From: Acidobacteriota bacterium
GTDB lineage: Bacteria > Acidobacteriota > Vicinamibacteria > Vicinamibacterales > SCN-69-37
Assembly (NCBI GenBank): GCA_016716905.1
Contig: JADJUS010000015.1
Location: 29,788-93,787 of the forward strand
Length of the DNA stretch: 64,000 bases
Direction: 5' to 3'
Part shown: one piece after another, positions 17,325 through 26,277 of the stretch
How the letters are laid out: each line of letters opens with the position of its first letter
Numbering within the stretch: position 1 is the first letter of the stretch
Translations under genes and position numbers: made by a program
Notes under the pieces: generated by a model
Database searches by the model: none
What the model was told of the DNA's origin: nothing
Seen by the model: the letters and a program-made list of their open reading frames with translations, nothing else

Positions 17325-17957
17325 ATGCGACGTCCGACTTCTCTTCTGATCCTGACACTGCTCGTAGCTGCGCCGGCGATGGCACAAACCGCGCCCACAC
17401 TCCGGCCGCCGAGCGGCGTGGCTGACCCGATGATGACCCCGCCTGCGATGGCCCCCACGCCAATGCCGGGACAGACCGCGCCGTCCGCCACAGCGCCCAC
17501 ACCGGGCCAGACCGCGCCACCGCGCGCCGAGACACCGCGCGCGCCGCAAATTGCCTCGCCAGACAATCGGCCGCTCGGAGCTGTCAACATCAGACTTGAG
17601 CTCGCGATCACCGACACGTACTCGGGAACGCCGGTGAAGAAAGCCGTGTCGCTGCTCGTCCTCAACGGCAACAGCGGAATGATTCGCACCACGAACTACG
17701 AAGCCGATCAGGCCACTCTCAACGTGGACGCCATGGCGAATGCGTACCAGAACGGATTGATTTCGGTGCGGCTCACATTCGATTACCAGCCGGCGCCGGG
17801 AAAAGACAGCCAGGGCAGAACCACCAGATCGCCGAGACTCAACGAGTCCATCACGGTGGTCCTGCAGGACGGAAGGATGCTGATGGTCTCTCAGTCGGCC
17901 GATCCGGGCAGCGACCGAAAGGTGACGGCGGAGTTGACGGCGACCATACTGAAGTAG
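17325..17957 (+). CDS. Secreted protein of unknown function in the ECF sigma operon
   Basis: The 210-residue protein has a clear signal peptide with cleavage after 'APAMA', a Pro/Thr-rich segment with 'PGQTAPSATAPTPGQTAPP' (about 45-70) and a beta-rich domain from 'AVNIRLELAITDTYSG' to the C-terminus ('RKVTAELTATILK'). I do not recognise the domain. As third gene of the sigma operon it is probably a periplasmic regulon member or partner of the anti-sigma candidate. The gap before it is 18 bp and includes an AAGGAG ribosome-binding site. Confidence 0.65.
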   Translation: MRRPTSLLILTLLVAAPAMAQTAPTLRPPSGVADPMMTPPAMAPTPMPGQTAPSATAPTPGQTAPPRAETPRAPQIASPDNRPLGAVNIRLELAITDTYSGTPVKKAVSLLVLNGNSGMIRTTNYEADQATLNVDAMANAYQNGLISVRLTFDYQPAPGKDSQGRTTRSPRLNESITVVLQDGRMLMVSQSADPGSDRKVTAELTATILK

Positions 17958-17977
17958 CGCTTCGCTGCCGCCGTGGC

Positions 17978-18189
17978 GTAATGGCGAAATGTCAGAAATG
18001 ACCGAAGTGGCGAAATGTCAGACAAACCAATGCAGGGAAGAATGTTCGAATGTTCAAGGCGCGCAATGAACGAATGACCTTGGAGCAGCAGATTCAACCA
18101 TTAGTCATCAAGAACATTCGAGCATTCTTCCCTGCAATGGTTTGTCCGACACTTCGCCATTTCGGACATTTGTGGCATTTCCCCATTAC
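17978..18189. repeat. Long imperfect inverted repeat, family B (212 bp)
   Basis: The ends are GTAATGG and CCATTAC. The arms are about 78 bp and roughly 85 percent identical by eye. Shared blocks include GACAAACCA and TGCAGGGAAGAATG. A centre of about 55 bp is unpaired. It sits between the convergent secreted-protein gene and the 18186 gene, and its right end supplies the stop codon of the latter. It could also act as a bidirectional terminator. Confidence 0.88.
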
Positions 18190-18605
18190 CGCGAGGGCGC
18201 AGTGGGTTCCGCGAACGCCGTCAGCGCCTTGAGCGCCTCATCGCCCGAGTTCCTCGCGCCTCCGTCGAGCGACGAGGCCAGGCGCTGAGCATCGCGCAGA
18301 CTTGCGAGAGGAATCTCGAGGCGGCCGGCGCGTTCGGCCTGGCCCACCTCCCTGAGCGCGGTCTGGATACGCTCGATCACGACCCGGGCCGCTTCATAGC
18401 GGCGGCTCGCATCCCCGAAGTTCACCAGGAAGATCTGCACCTGCCCATCCAGGATGAGGGCGCGCGCCTCCATAAGGTCCGCTCGCTGCACCGCGTCCCG
18501 GCGCGCCTGCTCCACATCCGAGCGGCCCGACGAGCCGTAGATCCAGCCAGACAGTCCAACGACCACGACAGCGGCAGCGATCCAGGAAAGAAATTTGATG
18601 GACAC
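18186..18605 (-). CDS. Small single-span membrane protein, unknown
   Basis: The 139-residue protein has one N-terminal membrane helix (about 5-24, 'FLSWIAAAVVVVGLSGWIYG') followed by a helical, charged periplasmic region ('DVEQARRDAVQRADLMEARA', then 'ALREVGQAERAGRLEIPL'), likely a coiled coil. I do not recognise the family. The gene lies 3 bp downstream of the 104-residue gene on the same strand. The stop codon lies in the tip of palindrome B. Confidence 0.6.
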   Translation of the reverse strand: MSIKFLSWIAAAVVVVGLSGWIYGSSGRSDVEQARRDAVQRADLMEARALILDGQVQIFLVNFGDASRRYEAARVVIERIQTALREVGQAERAGRLEIPLASLRDAQRLASSLDGGARNSGDEALKALTAFAEPTAPSR

Positions 18606-18608
18606 GTA

Positions 18609-18923
18609 CTAGTGAAGCGTTTCCGGGTCTGTCCACGCCGAGAGATTGGTGATCGTATCGATGCGGCGCAGCAACTGGGCGATGACGTCGCAGGCATCAT
18701 CACGCTGGCATAGCTGATCAATCTCGGCCAGGATCCGGCCCAGCGCGTCTTCGGCCTGCGCCACGGCCAGCTCCGAGTAGTACTCGCGTTGCTGGTCCAG
18801 GCACTGGTGATGTTTGAGGAATTCTTCGCGGAAAAAGGCGGCTCGGCAGTGGCACAAGGCTCCGGCCAAAGGCCAATGGAACATCTTGGCTTCGACGCTG
18901 TTCAGGCGGGACTTTATAGCCAT
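18609..18923 (-). CDS. Hypothetical helical protein
   Basis: The 104-residue soluble-looking protein is rich in Ala, Leu and charged residues and has several Cys and His residues ('LCHCRAAFF', 'KHHQCLDQQREYY', 'QLCQRDDACDVI'). A later start at Met14 is possible. It is probably co-transcribed with the 18186 gene. No family is recognised. The Cys/His spacing could bind metal, but this is not a known motif. Confidence 0.5.
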   Translation of the reverse strand: MAIKSRLNSVEAKMFHWPLAGALCHCRAAFFREEFLKHHQCLDQQREYYSELAVAQAEDALGRILAEIDQLCQRDDACDVIAQLLRRIDTITNLSAWTDPETLH

Positions 18924-19013
18924 GCGCGAGTGAGCAAATTCAGTCTAGGCAGGACGGGTCACCAGTGTCAATACCGACCACTTCCGTCCAATTACCCTGA
19001 GCGAGTCGAAAAA

Positions 19014-20450
19014 TTACCCGATACGCGCCTTCAGAATCTCGCCGGCCACCGCCGGGTTGGCCTTCCCTTTGGACGCCTTCATCACCTGCCCTACCAGGAA
19101 GCCGAACGTCTGCATCTTCCCCGCGCGGTACTGCGCCACCGGGTCGGGGTTGGCCGCCACCACCGCGTCCACGATCGCTTCAAGCGCGGCCGTGTCGCCG
19201 ATCTGGGCCAGCCCCTTGGCGTCCACGATCGCGCGGGCCGACTGACCGGTTTCCCACATGGCTTCGAAGACGTCCTTCGCCGCAGAACTGCTGATCACCT
19301 GGCTGTCCACAAGCCCCGTGAGCTCAGCGAGCGCCGCAGGCCCGAAGGGCACGGCGGCCACGCTGTCGCGGCCCACCTCCTTGAGCTTGCGGCGGATTTC
19401 GCCCTGGATCCAGTTGCTGGCGGTCTTGGCCGCAGCGCCTGCAGACACGGCGGCTTCAAAAAAATCCGCCGCACCCGGAATGAGGCGCACCAGCACGTCT
19501 GCGTCGTAGTCGCTGATCCCATGGGCCGCCACCAGCCGCGCCTGACGGGCCTCGGGCAACTCGGGCATCGACGCGGTGACCCGCGCCACCCACGCCGCGT
19601 CCACCTGCAGCGGCGGCAGGTCGGGCTCGGGGAAATAGCGGTAGTCGTGCGCGCCTTCCTTGCTCCTCATGGATTCGGTCGTGCCGGTGTCGCTGTTCCA
19701 CAGACGGGTTTCCTGCTCGACCCGTCGGCCCGATTCGAGCACCGCACGCTGCCGGGTGATTTCGTATTCGAGCGCCTTCTGCAAAAAGCGGAAGGAGTTG
19801 ACGTTTTTGACTTCGGCCTTGGCGCCCAGCGTCGTCTCCCCCACCGGACGCAGCGACACGTTCGCGTCACACCGCAGGCTGCCTTCTTCCATGTTGCCGT
19901 CGTTGACGCCGATGGCCACCAGGACCTCACGCAGGCGGCTGAAACACATCGCGGCGTCGGCCGCGGTGCGCAGGTCAGGCTCGGTGACGATTTCAATCAG
20001 TGGCACACCCGCACGATTGAAGTCGAGCAGCGTCTGGCGGTCGGACTCGGGAAATCCATGATGGAGCGACTTGCCGGCGTCCTCCTCCATATGAATGCGC
20101 GTCAGGCGCACCGTGGTGTCGCCAATGCGCACCTCTCCGCCCGTGGCCAGCGGCCTGTCGTACTGGGAGATCTGATAGCCCTTCGGCAGGTCCGGATAGA
20201 AGTAGTTCTTGCGGGCGAAGATCGACGTGGCATTCACCGTGCTGCCCAGCGCCACCGCCGCCCGGATCGCAAATTCCACCGCCTGCCTGTTGAGCACCGG
20301 CAACGCGCCTGGCAGCCCCAGGCACACTGGACACACGTGCGTGTTCGGCGCGGCCCCAAACGTGGTGGCGCACCCGCAGAAGATCTTGGTCGCGGTCAGT
20401 AACTGGCAGTGAATCTCGAGCCCGATCACGGGCTCGAGATGCACGGGCAC
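19014..20450 (-). CDS. gatB: Asp-tRNA(Asn)/Glu-tRNA(Gln) amidotransferase subunit B
   Basis: The 478-residue protein starts 'EPVIGLEIHCQL', has the GatB signature 'YFYPDLPKGYQISQYD', and ends with the tRNA-binding YqeY-like tail ('GEILKARIG'). With GatA and GatC it converts mischarged Glu-tRNA(Gln) or Asp-tRNA(Asn) to the amide form. The four Cys of the zinc site are visible near the N-terminus ('CGC...CPVC'). gatA and gatC are not here. The start is GTG at 20450, immediately after the pckA stop on the same strand. Confidence 0.95.
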   Translation of the reverse strand: MPVHLEPVIGLEIHCQLLTATKIFCGCATTFGAAPNTHVCPVCLGLPGALPVLNRQAVEFAIRAAVALGSTVNATSIFARKNYFYPDLPKGYQISQYDRPLATGGEVRIGDTTVRLTRIHMEEDAGKSLHHGFPESDRQTLLDFNRAGVPLIEIVTEPDLRTAADAAMCFSRLREVLVAIGVNDGNMEEGSLRCDANVSLRPVGETTLGAKAEVKNVNSFRFLQKALEYEITRQRAVLESGRRVEQETRLWNSDTGTTESMRSKEGAHDYRYFPEPDLPPLQVDAAWVARVTASMPELPEARQARLVAAHGISDYDADVLVRLIPGAADFFEAAVSAGAAAKTASNWIQGEIRRKLKEVGRDSVAAVPFGPAALAELTGLVDSQVISSSAAKDVFEAMWETGQSARAIVDAKGLAQIGDTAALEAIVDAVVAANPDPVAQYRAGKMQTFGFLVGQVMKASKGKANPAVAGEILKARIG

Positions 20451-22043
20451 CTAGGCCACCGGCCCGGCGCTTTTCACAGCGGCCGACGCCGTCGCCTCAA
20501 ACGTCTTGAAATTCTCGATGAACATCGCCGCCAGCTTCTTCGCCTGCGCGTCGTACGCCGCCTGGTCCTTCCAGGTGTTGCGCGGTCGCAGCACTTCGGG
20601 CGGCACGTTCGGGCAGCTCGAGGGCACATCGAGATTGAAGATCGGATCGCGGTCGTAACCCACATGATCGAGCGCGCCCGAGAGGGCCGCGTTGATCATC
20701 GCGCGGGTGTGCGCAATCTTCATGCGCGATCCCACGCCGTACGCACCGCCCGTCCATCCCGTGTTCACCAGCCACACACGCGCCTGGTGCTTGGCAATGC
20801 GTTCACCCAGCAACCGCGCGTAGACGTTCGGGTCCCACACCATGAACGGCGCGCCGAAGCAGGTGCTGAACGTCGCCTTCGGCTCCGTCACTCCGCGCTC
20901 GGTGCCCGCCACTTTCGCGGTGTAACCGGACAGGAAGTGATACATCGCCGCTTCGGGCGACAGCCGCGAGATCGGCGGCAACACGCCAAACGCGTCGGCC
21001 GTCAGCATCACCACGTTGGTGGGATGGCCCGCCTGGCCCGACGGCACCGCGTTGTCGATGAACGTCAGCGGATAGGCACCGCGGGTGTTTTCCGTGAGCG
21101 CCGCGCTGTCGAGATCGAGTTCACGGGTGATGGGGTCGATCACGACGTTTTCGAGCACAGTGCCGAACCGCCGCGTCGTGGCATAAATCTGCGGCTCCGC
21201 TTCCGCCGACAGCTTGATCATCTTGGCGTAGCAGCCGCCTTCGAAGTTGAAGACGCCATGCGAGCTCCATCCATGCTCGTCGTCGCCAATCAGCTGCCGG
21301 TGCGGATCGCTCGAGAGCGTGGTTTTGCCGGTGCCGGACAGGCCGAAGAAGAGCGCCACTTCCCCGTCCGGGCCGACGTTGGCCGAACAGTGCATCGGCA
21401 TGGTGTCGCGCAGGGGCAGCAGGTAGTTCATCACGGTGAAGATCGACTTCTTGATTTCACCGGCGTAGTTGCTGCCGCCAATCAGCACGCGCTTCTTCGC
21501 GAAGTTGAGCAGGATGAACGTCTCGGAGTTCGTGCCATCAACGGCCGGGTCGGCCTTGAAGCTCGGAATGTCGATCACGGTGAACTGCGGCTCGTGCTGC
21601 AGTCGCGCTTCCGCGTTGGGTTCACGGATGAACATCGTGCGGGCAAACAGGTTGTGCCACGCCTTCTCGGTGATGATCCGGATCGGCAGGCGAAACGTCG
21701 GGTCGGCGCCGGCCCAGCAGTCCTGCACAAACAAATCCATGCCCTTGAGCGACGCGAGCATGCGCTTTTCGAGGCGGTCGAAGTTCTCAGCGCCGATGGG
21801 CTTGTTGACCTTGCCCCAATCCACGTTCTGCTCACTCGACGCTTCCTTGACGACGAACTTGTCATTCGGCGAGCGGCCGGTGTGCGGCGCGGTGTTGCAC
21901 ACCAGCGGGCCGTCCGCAGTCAGTGTGCCTTCGCCGCGTCGAATGGCCTCCTCATAGAGCGCAGCGACGCTCAGATTCCAATGCGCATTGGCGCCTTCGA
22001 TCCCGAGGACCGATAACTCAACCTTCCGACTGGATCCCGTCAT
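20451..22043 (-). CDS. pckA: Phosphoenolpyruvate carboxykinase (ATP)
   Basis: The 530-residue enzyme has the kinase-1a P-loop 'GLSGTGKTTLS', the neighbouring metal-binding 'DDEHGW', and 'TGRSPNDKF' near the N-terminus, all diagnostic of the ATP-dependent form. It converts oxaloacetate and ATP to phosphoenolpyruvate, ADP and CO2 in gluconeogenesis. The ATG at 22043 follows a good AGGAG ribosome-binding site. A frame extension to 22079 has no support. Confidence 0.96.
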   Translation of the reverse strand: MTGSSRKVELSVLGIEGANAHWNLSVAALYEEAIRRGEGTLTADGPLVCNTAPHTGRSPNDKFVVKEASSEQNVDWGKVNKPIGAENFDRLEKRMLASLKGMDLFVQDCWAGADPTFRLPIRIITEKAWHNLFARTMFIREPNAEARLQHEPQFTVIDIPSFKADPAVDGTNSETFILLNFAKKRVLIGGSNYAGEIKKSIFTVMNYLLPLRDTMPMHCSANVGPDGEVALFFGLSGTGKTTLSSDPHRQLIGDDEHGWSSHGVFNFEGGCYAKMIKLSAEAEPQIYATTRRFGTVLENVVIDPITRELDLDSAALTENTRGAYPLTFIDNAVPSGQAGHPTNVVMLTADAFGVLPPISRLSPEAAMYHFLSGYTAKVAGTERGVTEPKATFSTCFGAPFMVWDPNVYARLLGERIAKHQARVWLVNTGWTGGAYGVGSRMKIAHTRAMINAALSGALDHVGYDRDPIFNLDVPSSCPNVPPEVLRPRNTWKDQAAYDAQAKKLAAMFIENFKTFEATASAAVKSAGPVA

Positions 22044-22134
22044 ACGAATAACTCCTTTGGAGCGTAAATAAACGCTCAATCGTAGCGCGTCCTGAGGTGC
22101 GCTGCCAAGGGGTGGCCCGGACGCGGCGGGCGGC

Positions 22135-24483
22135 TCAGAGCAGGGCGCCCAGAGTGGTCACCAGGGCCCGGCGAAGGACGCGAAGATCATAGGGGGGCGA
22201 GAGCGTGACTTCCGCGGTCTCGCGCAGGAACCGCCGCGCCTCATCATCGGCGGGGCCGGTGCCGATGGCCACCAGCCGAACGCGGCCGTTCAGGGTCGCC
22301 CAGGCCTCGCGCCAATACTGGGGGTCGGCGTTCACCATGCTCTGGTCGATCAACGCCAGTCCAAGTTCTCCTTCCGCCAGGCTCTCAATGGCCTCGCGGG
22401 CATTCCGCGCCAGGCGCACCGACAGCCCCCACCCGCCCAGCGCCGCGCCGATAAAATCGCGCGTGACCGCGTCGCCGTGCGCCACCAGCACCAGGGGAGG
22501 CCGCCGGCCCTCGACCAGGGGCGACCGGACCGGCAGCCGGATGAAGAACGTCGTTCCGACCCCGACTTCGCTTGTCACAATCACCTGGCCGCCGTGGTCG
22601 CGCACGATGCCATACACAATCGACAGGCCCAGCCCGGTGCCTTCGCCGACGCCGCGGGTGGTGAAGAAGGGATCGAAGACGCGGGCAAGATTCGAGGCCT
22701 CGATGCCGTGCCCCGAGTCAGCGACCGATATCACCACGGCGCCGCACTCGGCATCGAACCGCGCCGTCACTTCCAGGCGTTTGGTGGGGGCGGACGTCAT
22801 CGCCTGCTCGGCGTTCAACACCAGATTCAGCAGCGCCTGCTGCAGCTGCCCGCCGTCGATGTAGAGCGGAGGCAGGTCATCGGTGAACTGCGTCACCACC
22901 TCGATGCCCTTGAGGCGCGAGTCATAGGCGCGCAGGTCCGCCACGCGCCGGCACAGGTCCGCGATGTCGTGTTCCTCACGCTCGGCCGTCTGCTGGCGCG
23001 CGAACGTCAGCAGACTGCGCACGATGCGCGCGGCGCGCTCGGACTCCGACAGAATGCGCGTCACGTCGTCCATCAAGCCGCCGGTCTCCGCAGCGAGCTT
23101 GGGATTGGCCGCCATCTCCTCATGCACCAGCTGGGCGTAACCGATGACACTGGTCAGCGGATTGTTCAACTCGTGCGCGACGCCGGCCACGAGCTGTCCA
23201 ATTGCCGAAAGTTTTTCGGCCTGCACCAGTTGGGCCTGGGTGGTGTGCAACCGGTCCACGGTCGCCACCAGTTCCGCATTCGTCGCCGACACTTCCTGGC
23301 TGAGGCTGCGCAGCTGCCGGGCGCGCTGGCGCTCCCGGGTGATTTCTTTTGCGAACTGCACGGCCGCACCCGAGGCATCGGGCACCGGCAGTGTGGTCAC
23401 CGTGAATATCCGGCCGTCGCTCGTGGTGATCTCTTCATCCACTCGCTGGTCATCACGAATGGCGCGACCGACGAGGCAATTCGGGCAGCCGCCGCCGCAC
23501 AGTCCGACCTCCGCGCAGGTCCGCCCGCGCGTTTCACGAATCTCCCATCCACACAGCGCCGCCAGCGCTGCGTTGGTGCGCATCGTGCGCGACCGGGAAT
23601 CAAACAGCGCGATGGGATCACTGATGGCGTCGAAGGTGCGCTCCCACTGGACTTTCGCGCGGAAGACGCGTTCGTACAGCTGACCATTGGCGACGGCAAC
23701 GCCAAACTGACGGCCGATCGTGCGCAACACACGTCCGTCGTCCACTGAGAACCGCTGCGGCACTGTGGAGTTGACGGTCAACACCCCGAGGACGTCCTGC
23801 CCGGCCACCACGGGCACCGAGATGGTGCTCGACACCGGAGGGTCGGAGGGGCCGGCCGAGGCGTCCTGCCGATCGGCATTTTCGCAAACCGCCTCGGCGG
23901 CCTCGACGGTGCCGCCGACGGCCGAGTGCACCACCAGTGCGCCGCCATCGAGCGGCCGCAATCGCAGGATGGCCCATCGGGCGTCATACGCTTCGGCGAC
24001 GCGCTCAAGCCCGTGCCGAAGCGCTTCGCCCACATCGGTCGTGACGTTGACGGCGGCGGCCACGTCGTTGAGCAATCGCAGTTCCCATGTCAGTCGCTGT
24101 CGCTCAATCCCGCCGCGCCGCCGCTCGAGCGCGCGGTCCACGGTGGCAAACAGCTGCACCGGATCAAACGGCTTGAGCACAAACGCAAAGACGTCCTGTT
24201 CGTAGCTTTCGAGTGCACTCGACAGGCGGCGATCGTCGGAGATGATGATCGCCTCGGTGCTCGCGTCTTTCTCGCGCACCCGCTTGATGACCTCCAGGCC
24301 CGACACAGCCCCGAGCCGCAGATTGACGACCGCGACCGAAAAACGATGGGTGGCCAGCGTGAGGTTGGCCTCCTCGAGCGACTGGACGGCGATGATCTCC
24401 AGGCCCCGCGCGCGCCCGACGTGCGTCAGCACCCCGAGCACATACGGATCATCATCAACAACCAGAACGGGGTCAGGGGTCAT
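22135..24483 (-). CDS. Hybrid histidine kinase with degenerate receiver domains (REC-GAF-PAS-HisKA-HATPase-REC)
   Basis: The 782 residues hold a receiver (1-125), a GAF domain (about 150-270), a PAS domain (about 285-390, with a Cys cluster 'CGGGCPNC'), a HisKA helix with 'GVAHELNNPLTSV', an HATPase with 'GTGLGLSIVYG' and a C-terminal receiver-like domain. In the first receiver the acidic pocket 'VDDDP' and the Lys in 'LKPFD' are present, but the phosphoacceptor position reads 'VVNLRLG', Asn not Asp. The last receiver keeps an Asp ('LALIDQS') but lacks the acidic pocket. No membrane helix is seen, so it is probably cytosolic. The signal is unknown. Confidence 0.87.
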   Translation of the reverse strand: MTPDPVLVVDDDPYVLGVLTHVGRARGLEIIAVQSLEEANLTLATHRFSVAVVNLRLGAVSGLEVIKRVREKDASTEAIIISDDRRLSSALESYEQDVFAFVLKPFDPVQLFATVDRALERRRGGIERQRLTWELRLLNDVAAAVNVTTDVGEALRHGLERVAEAYDARWAILRLRPLDGGALVVHSAVGGTVEAAEAVCENADRQDASAGPSDPPVSSTISVPVVAGQDVLGVLTVNSTVPQRFSVDDGRVLRTIGRQFGVAVANGQLYERVFRAKVQWERTFDAISDPIALFDSRSRTMRTNAALAALCGWEIRETRGRTCAEVGLCGGGCPNCLVGRAIRDDQRVDEEITTSDGRIFTVTTLPVPDASGAAVQFAKEITRERQRARQLRSLSQEVSATNAELVATVDRLHTTQAQLVQAEKLSAIGQLVAGVAHELNNPLTSVIGYAQLVHEEMAANPKLAAETGGLMDDVTRILSESERAARIVRSLLTFARQQTAEREEHDIADLCRRVADLRAYDSRLKGIEVVTQFTDDLPPLYIDGGQLQQALLNLVLNAEQAMTSAPTKRLEVTARFDAECGAVVISVADSGHGIEASNLARVFDPFFTTRGVGEGTGLGLSIVYGIVRDHGGQVIVTSEVGVGTTFFIRLPVRSPLVEGRRPPLVLVAHGDAVTRDFIGAALGGWGLSVRLARNAREAIESLAEGELGLALIDQSMVNADPQYWREAWATLNGRVRLVAIGTGPADDEARRFLRETAEVTLSPPYDLRVLRRALVTTLGALL

Positions 24484-24531
24484 GCCAGGGTGCCATCAAC
24501 TGCTGCAGTCGGCGGTCTAAGATACGACGAA

Positions 24532-25479
24532 ATGCCGCGATTCCCGAAACGCCGACACGCGGCCAAGGCCCTACTCTCGGTGGTGGTGGGACTCACAATC
24601 GCGTGCGCGCCTTCCACCGCGCGGTTCCCCGGCGACGTCGCGACCGGCGTTCCTGCCCGATTGCGCGTGCAGGTCGCCGGTCAGGTCAAGGTCGTTGCGC
24701 TTGACGACTACGTCCTCGGTGCCGCGTTGTCCGAGGTCACGCCCGTGTCGGAATCCGATCGCGTGGCTGCAACCGTGTACGAGGTGCAGGCCATCATCGC
24801 CCGCACGTATGCCGTGGCACAGGCCGGACGACATGCGCCCGAAGGATTTGACGTCTGCGACCGCACACACTGCCAGCTGTACGAGCCCGGGCGCATTGCC
24901 ACATCGCGCTTCAGTGCGATCGCGCGCGCGGCCGTCGCCCGCACGTCCGGCCGGATCCTGCGCTTCAACACCCGGCCCGCGCTCACACTGTTTCATTCCG
25001 ACTGTGGCGGCCACACCACCACACCGGCCGACGCCTGGGGCGGCACGGCCCTTCCCTACCTGCCGGCCCGGCAGGATGAGACCGGAAGCCCGCACCGGAC
25101 CTGGCAGTTTTCCGCCACCACCGAGGAGTGGGTCCGGTTGCTCGCAACCGATGCCCGCACAGATCCGGGTGCCCGACTCACCGGGCTCGTGATCGGCCAG
25201 AGGGACACCTCCGGCCGCGCCACCCAGGTCCGCATCGACGGCGATCGTGACCGGCACGTCAGCGGCGAGACACTCCGCGCCGTGGTGGCCACCCAACGTG
25301 GGGTTCGGTCCTTCATGAGCACCCTCTTCGAGATTGAGCCAACGCCCGACGGCTTCCTGGTCACGGGCCGCGGGTTTGGCCACGGCGTGGGCTTGTGCCA
25401 GGTTGGGGCCATTGCCCGAGCCCGAGGCGGCGCCTCGGTCACCGCCATCCTCGCCCACTACTATCCGGGGGCCCGCTAG
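24532..25479 (+). CDS. SpoIID/LytB-domain lipoprotein
   Basis: The 315-residue protein has a lipobox-like signal ('VVVGLTIAC', cysteine near residue 25) and a SpoIID/LytB domain: 'LDDYVLGAALSEV', 'QAIIARTYAVAQAG', 'YHSDCGGHTT'-like 'FHSDCGGHTTTPADAWGG' and C-terminal 'GRGFGHGVGLCQVGAIARA'. SpoIID members cut peptidoglycan glycan strands as lytic transglycosylases and need a catalytic Glu; the family also occurs in non-spore-formers. The Glu in 'LSEV' is the likely match. It is divergent from the histidine kinase, with 48 bp between the genes. Confidence 0.85.
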   Translation: MPRFPKRRHAAKALLSVVVGLTIACAPSTARFPGDVATGVPARLRVQVAGQVKVVALDDYVLGAALSEVTPVSESDRVAATVYEVQAIIARTYAVAQAGRHAPEGFDVCDRTHCQLYEPGRIATSRFSAIARAAVARTSGRILRFNTRPALTLFHSDCGGHTTTPADAWGGTALPYLPARQDETGSPHRTWQFSATTEEWVRLLATDARTDPGARLTGLVIGQRDTSGRATQVRIDGDRDRHVSGETLRAVVATQRGVRSFMSTLFEIEPTPDGFLVTGRGFGHGVGLCQVGAIARARGGASVTAILAHYYPGAR

Positions 25480-25483
25480 CGGA

Positions 25484-25566
25484 GCGAAAACGACCTCTGA
25501 GGTAGTTTTCGGTACACATCACGTCGAAAACTACCTCAGAGGTCGTTTTCCAGAGGTCGTTTTCGC
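25484..25566. repeat. Core-only copy of palindrome family A (83 bp)
   Basis: The outer ends are GCGAAAACGACCTCTG and its complement. The inner hairpin has ACCTCTGAGGTAGTTTTCG arms around a loop of about 14 bp. The right side carries CAGAGGTCGTTTTC twice in tandem. It shares the AAAACGACCTCTGAGGT core with the elements at 13251 and 51333 but lacks their outer arms. It begins 4 bp after the SpoIID-domain gene stop. Confidence 0.88.
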
Positions 25567-25692
25567 GCCGTAAACACCGCCTGAAATTGGGCGTATTCTA
25601 GCTTCAGAGGTTGCGCCATCAGTTCTGAAACGCCGAGGGAAGCCGATACTCGCGTCGCGATAGCCGTCAAAGCCTTCCAGGCTGCCGGCCAG

Positions 25693-26277
25693 TTGGACCA
25701 GGCGCGGGAGAAGTACGCCGAGCTGGTGGAGCGCCATCAGCGGCGGGCAATCCGGATTGCGTTTCACTACATGCGCGAGGCCGCCGACGCCGAAGAGGCC
25801 GTGCAGGATGCCTTTGTCAAGGCCTACACGCACATGGGCACGTTCAGGGAAGACCTGCCGTTTGAGGTCTGGTTCACGCGGATTCTCATCAATGGCTGCC
25901 TGGACCGGCTCAAGGCCCGGCGCCGTCGTGAACGGTGGATCGCTCGCCCGACGGTTGATGCCGATGGCGTGGAACGCGACCCGGCCGAGCACCTGCCCTC
26001 GAGGGGCCCAAGTCCCGAGGACCAGGTCCTGCAGGACGAGCGGCGCCGACGGTTGAAAGCGGCCATGACGGAGTTGCCGGAGCGGCAACGTCTGGTGTTT
26101 GTATTGAGTCATTTTGAGGGGCGGACGTCGCGGGAAGTCAGTTCGATGACCGGGCTGAATGAATCCACCGTGCGCGTCCACCTCTTCCGCGCGATTCGCC
26201 GGCTGCGTACGTTGCTGTCGGGCCAGAGCGTGGCAGGGACAAAGGGTAAAGGGAGGGTTCGACATGCGGCTCGCTGA
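25693..26277 (+). CDS. RNA polymerase sigma-70 family (ECF) factor
   Basis: From a TTG at 25693 the product is 194 residues. Region 2 is 'YAELVERHQRRAIRIAFHYM', 'ADAEEAVQDAFVKAYTHMGTF'; region 4 is 'LPERQRLVFVLSHFEGRTSR', 'GLNESTVRVHLFRAIRRLR'. The frame is open and coding-like upstream to about 25620 ('VAIAVKAFQAAGQ'), so the true start may be an earlier rare codon. It overlaps the next gene, an anti-sigma with a zinc motif, by 14 bp. This is a standard sigma/anti-sigma pair. Confidence 0.87.
   Translation: MDQAREKYAELVERHQRRAIRIAFHYMREAADAEEAVQDAFVKAYTHMGTFREDLPFEVWFTRILINGCLDRLKARRRRERWIARPTVDADGVERDPAEHLPSRGPSPEDQVLQDERRRRLKAAMTELPERQRLVFVLSHFEGRTSREVSSMTGLNESTVRVHLFRAIRRLRTLLSGQSVAGTKGKGRVRHAAR

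Noticed and set aside
20409..22016. A 535-codon plus-strand frame opposite pckA, and a similar one opposite gatB (18789-20402)
   Set aside because: Both lie opposite unmistakable enzymes and have low-complexity, domain-free translations.
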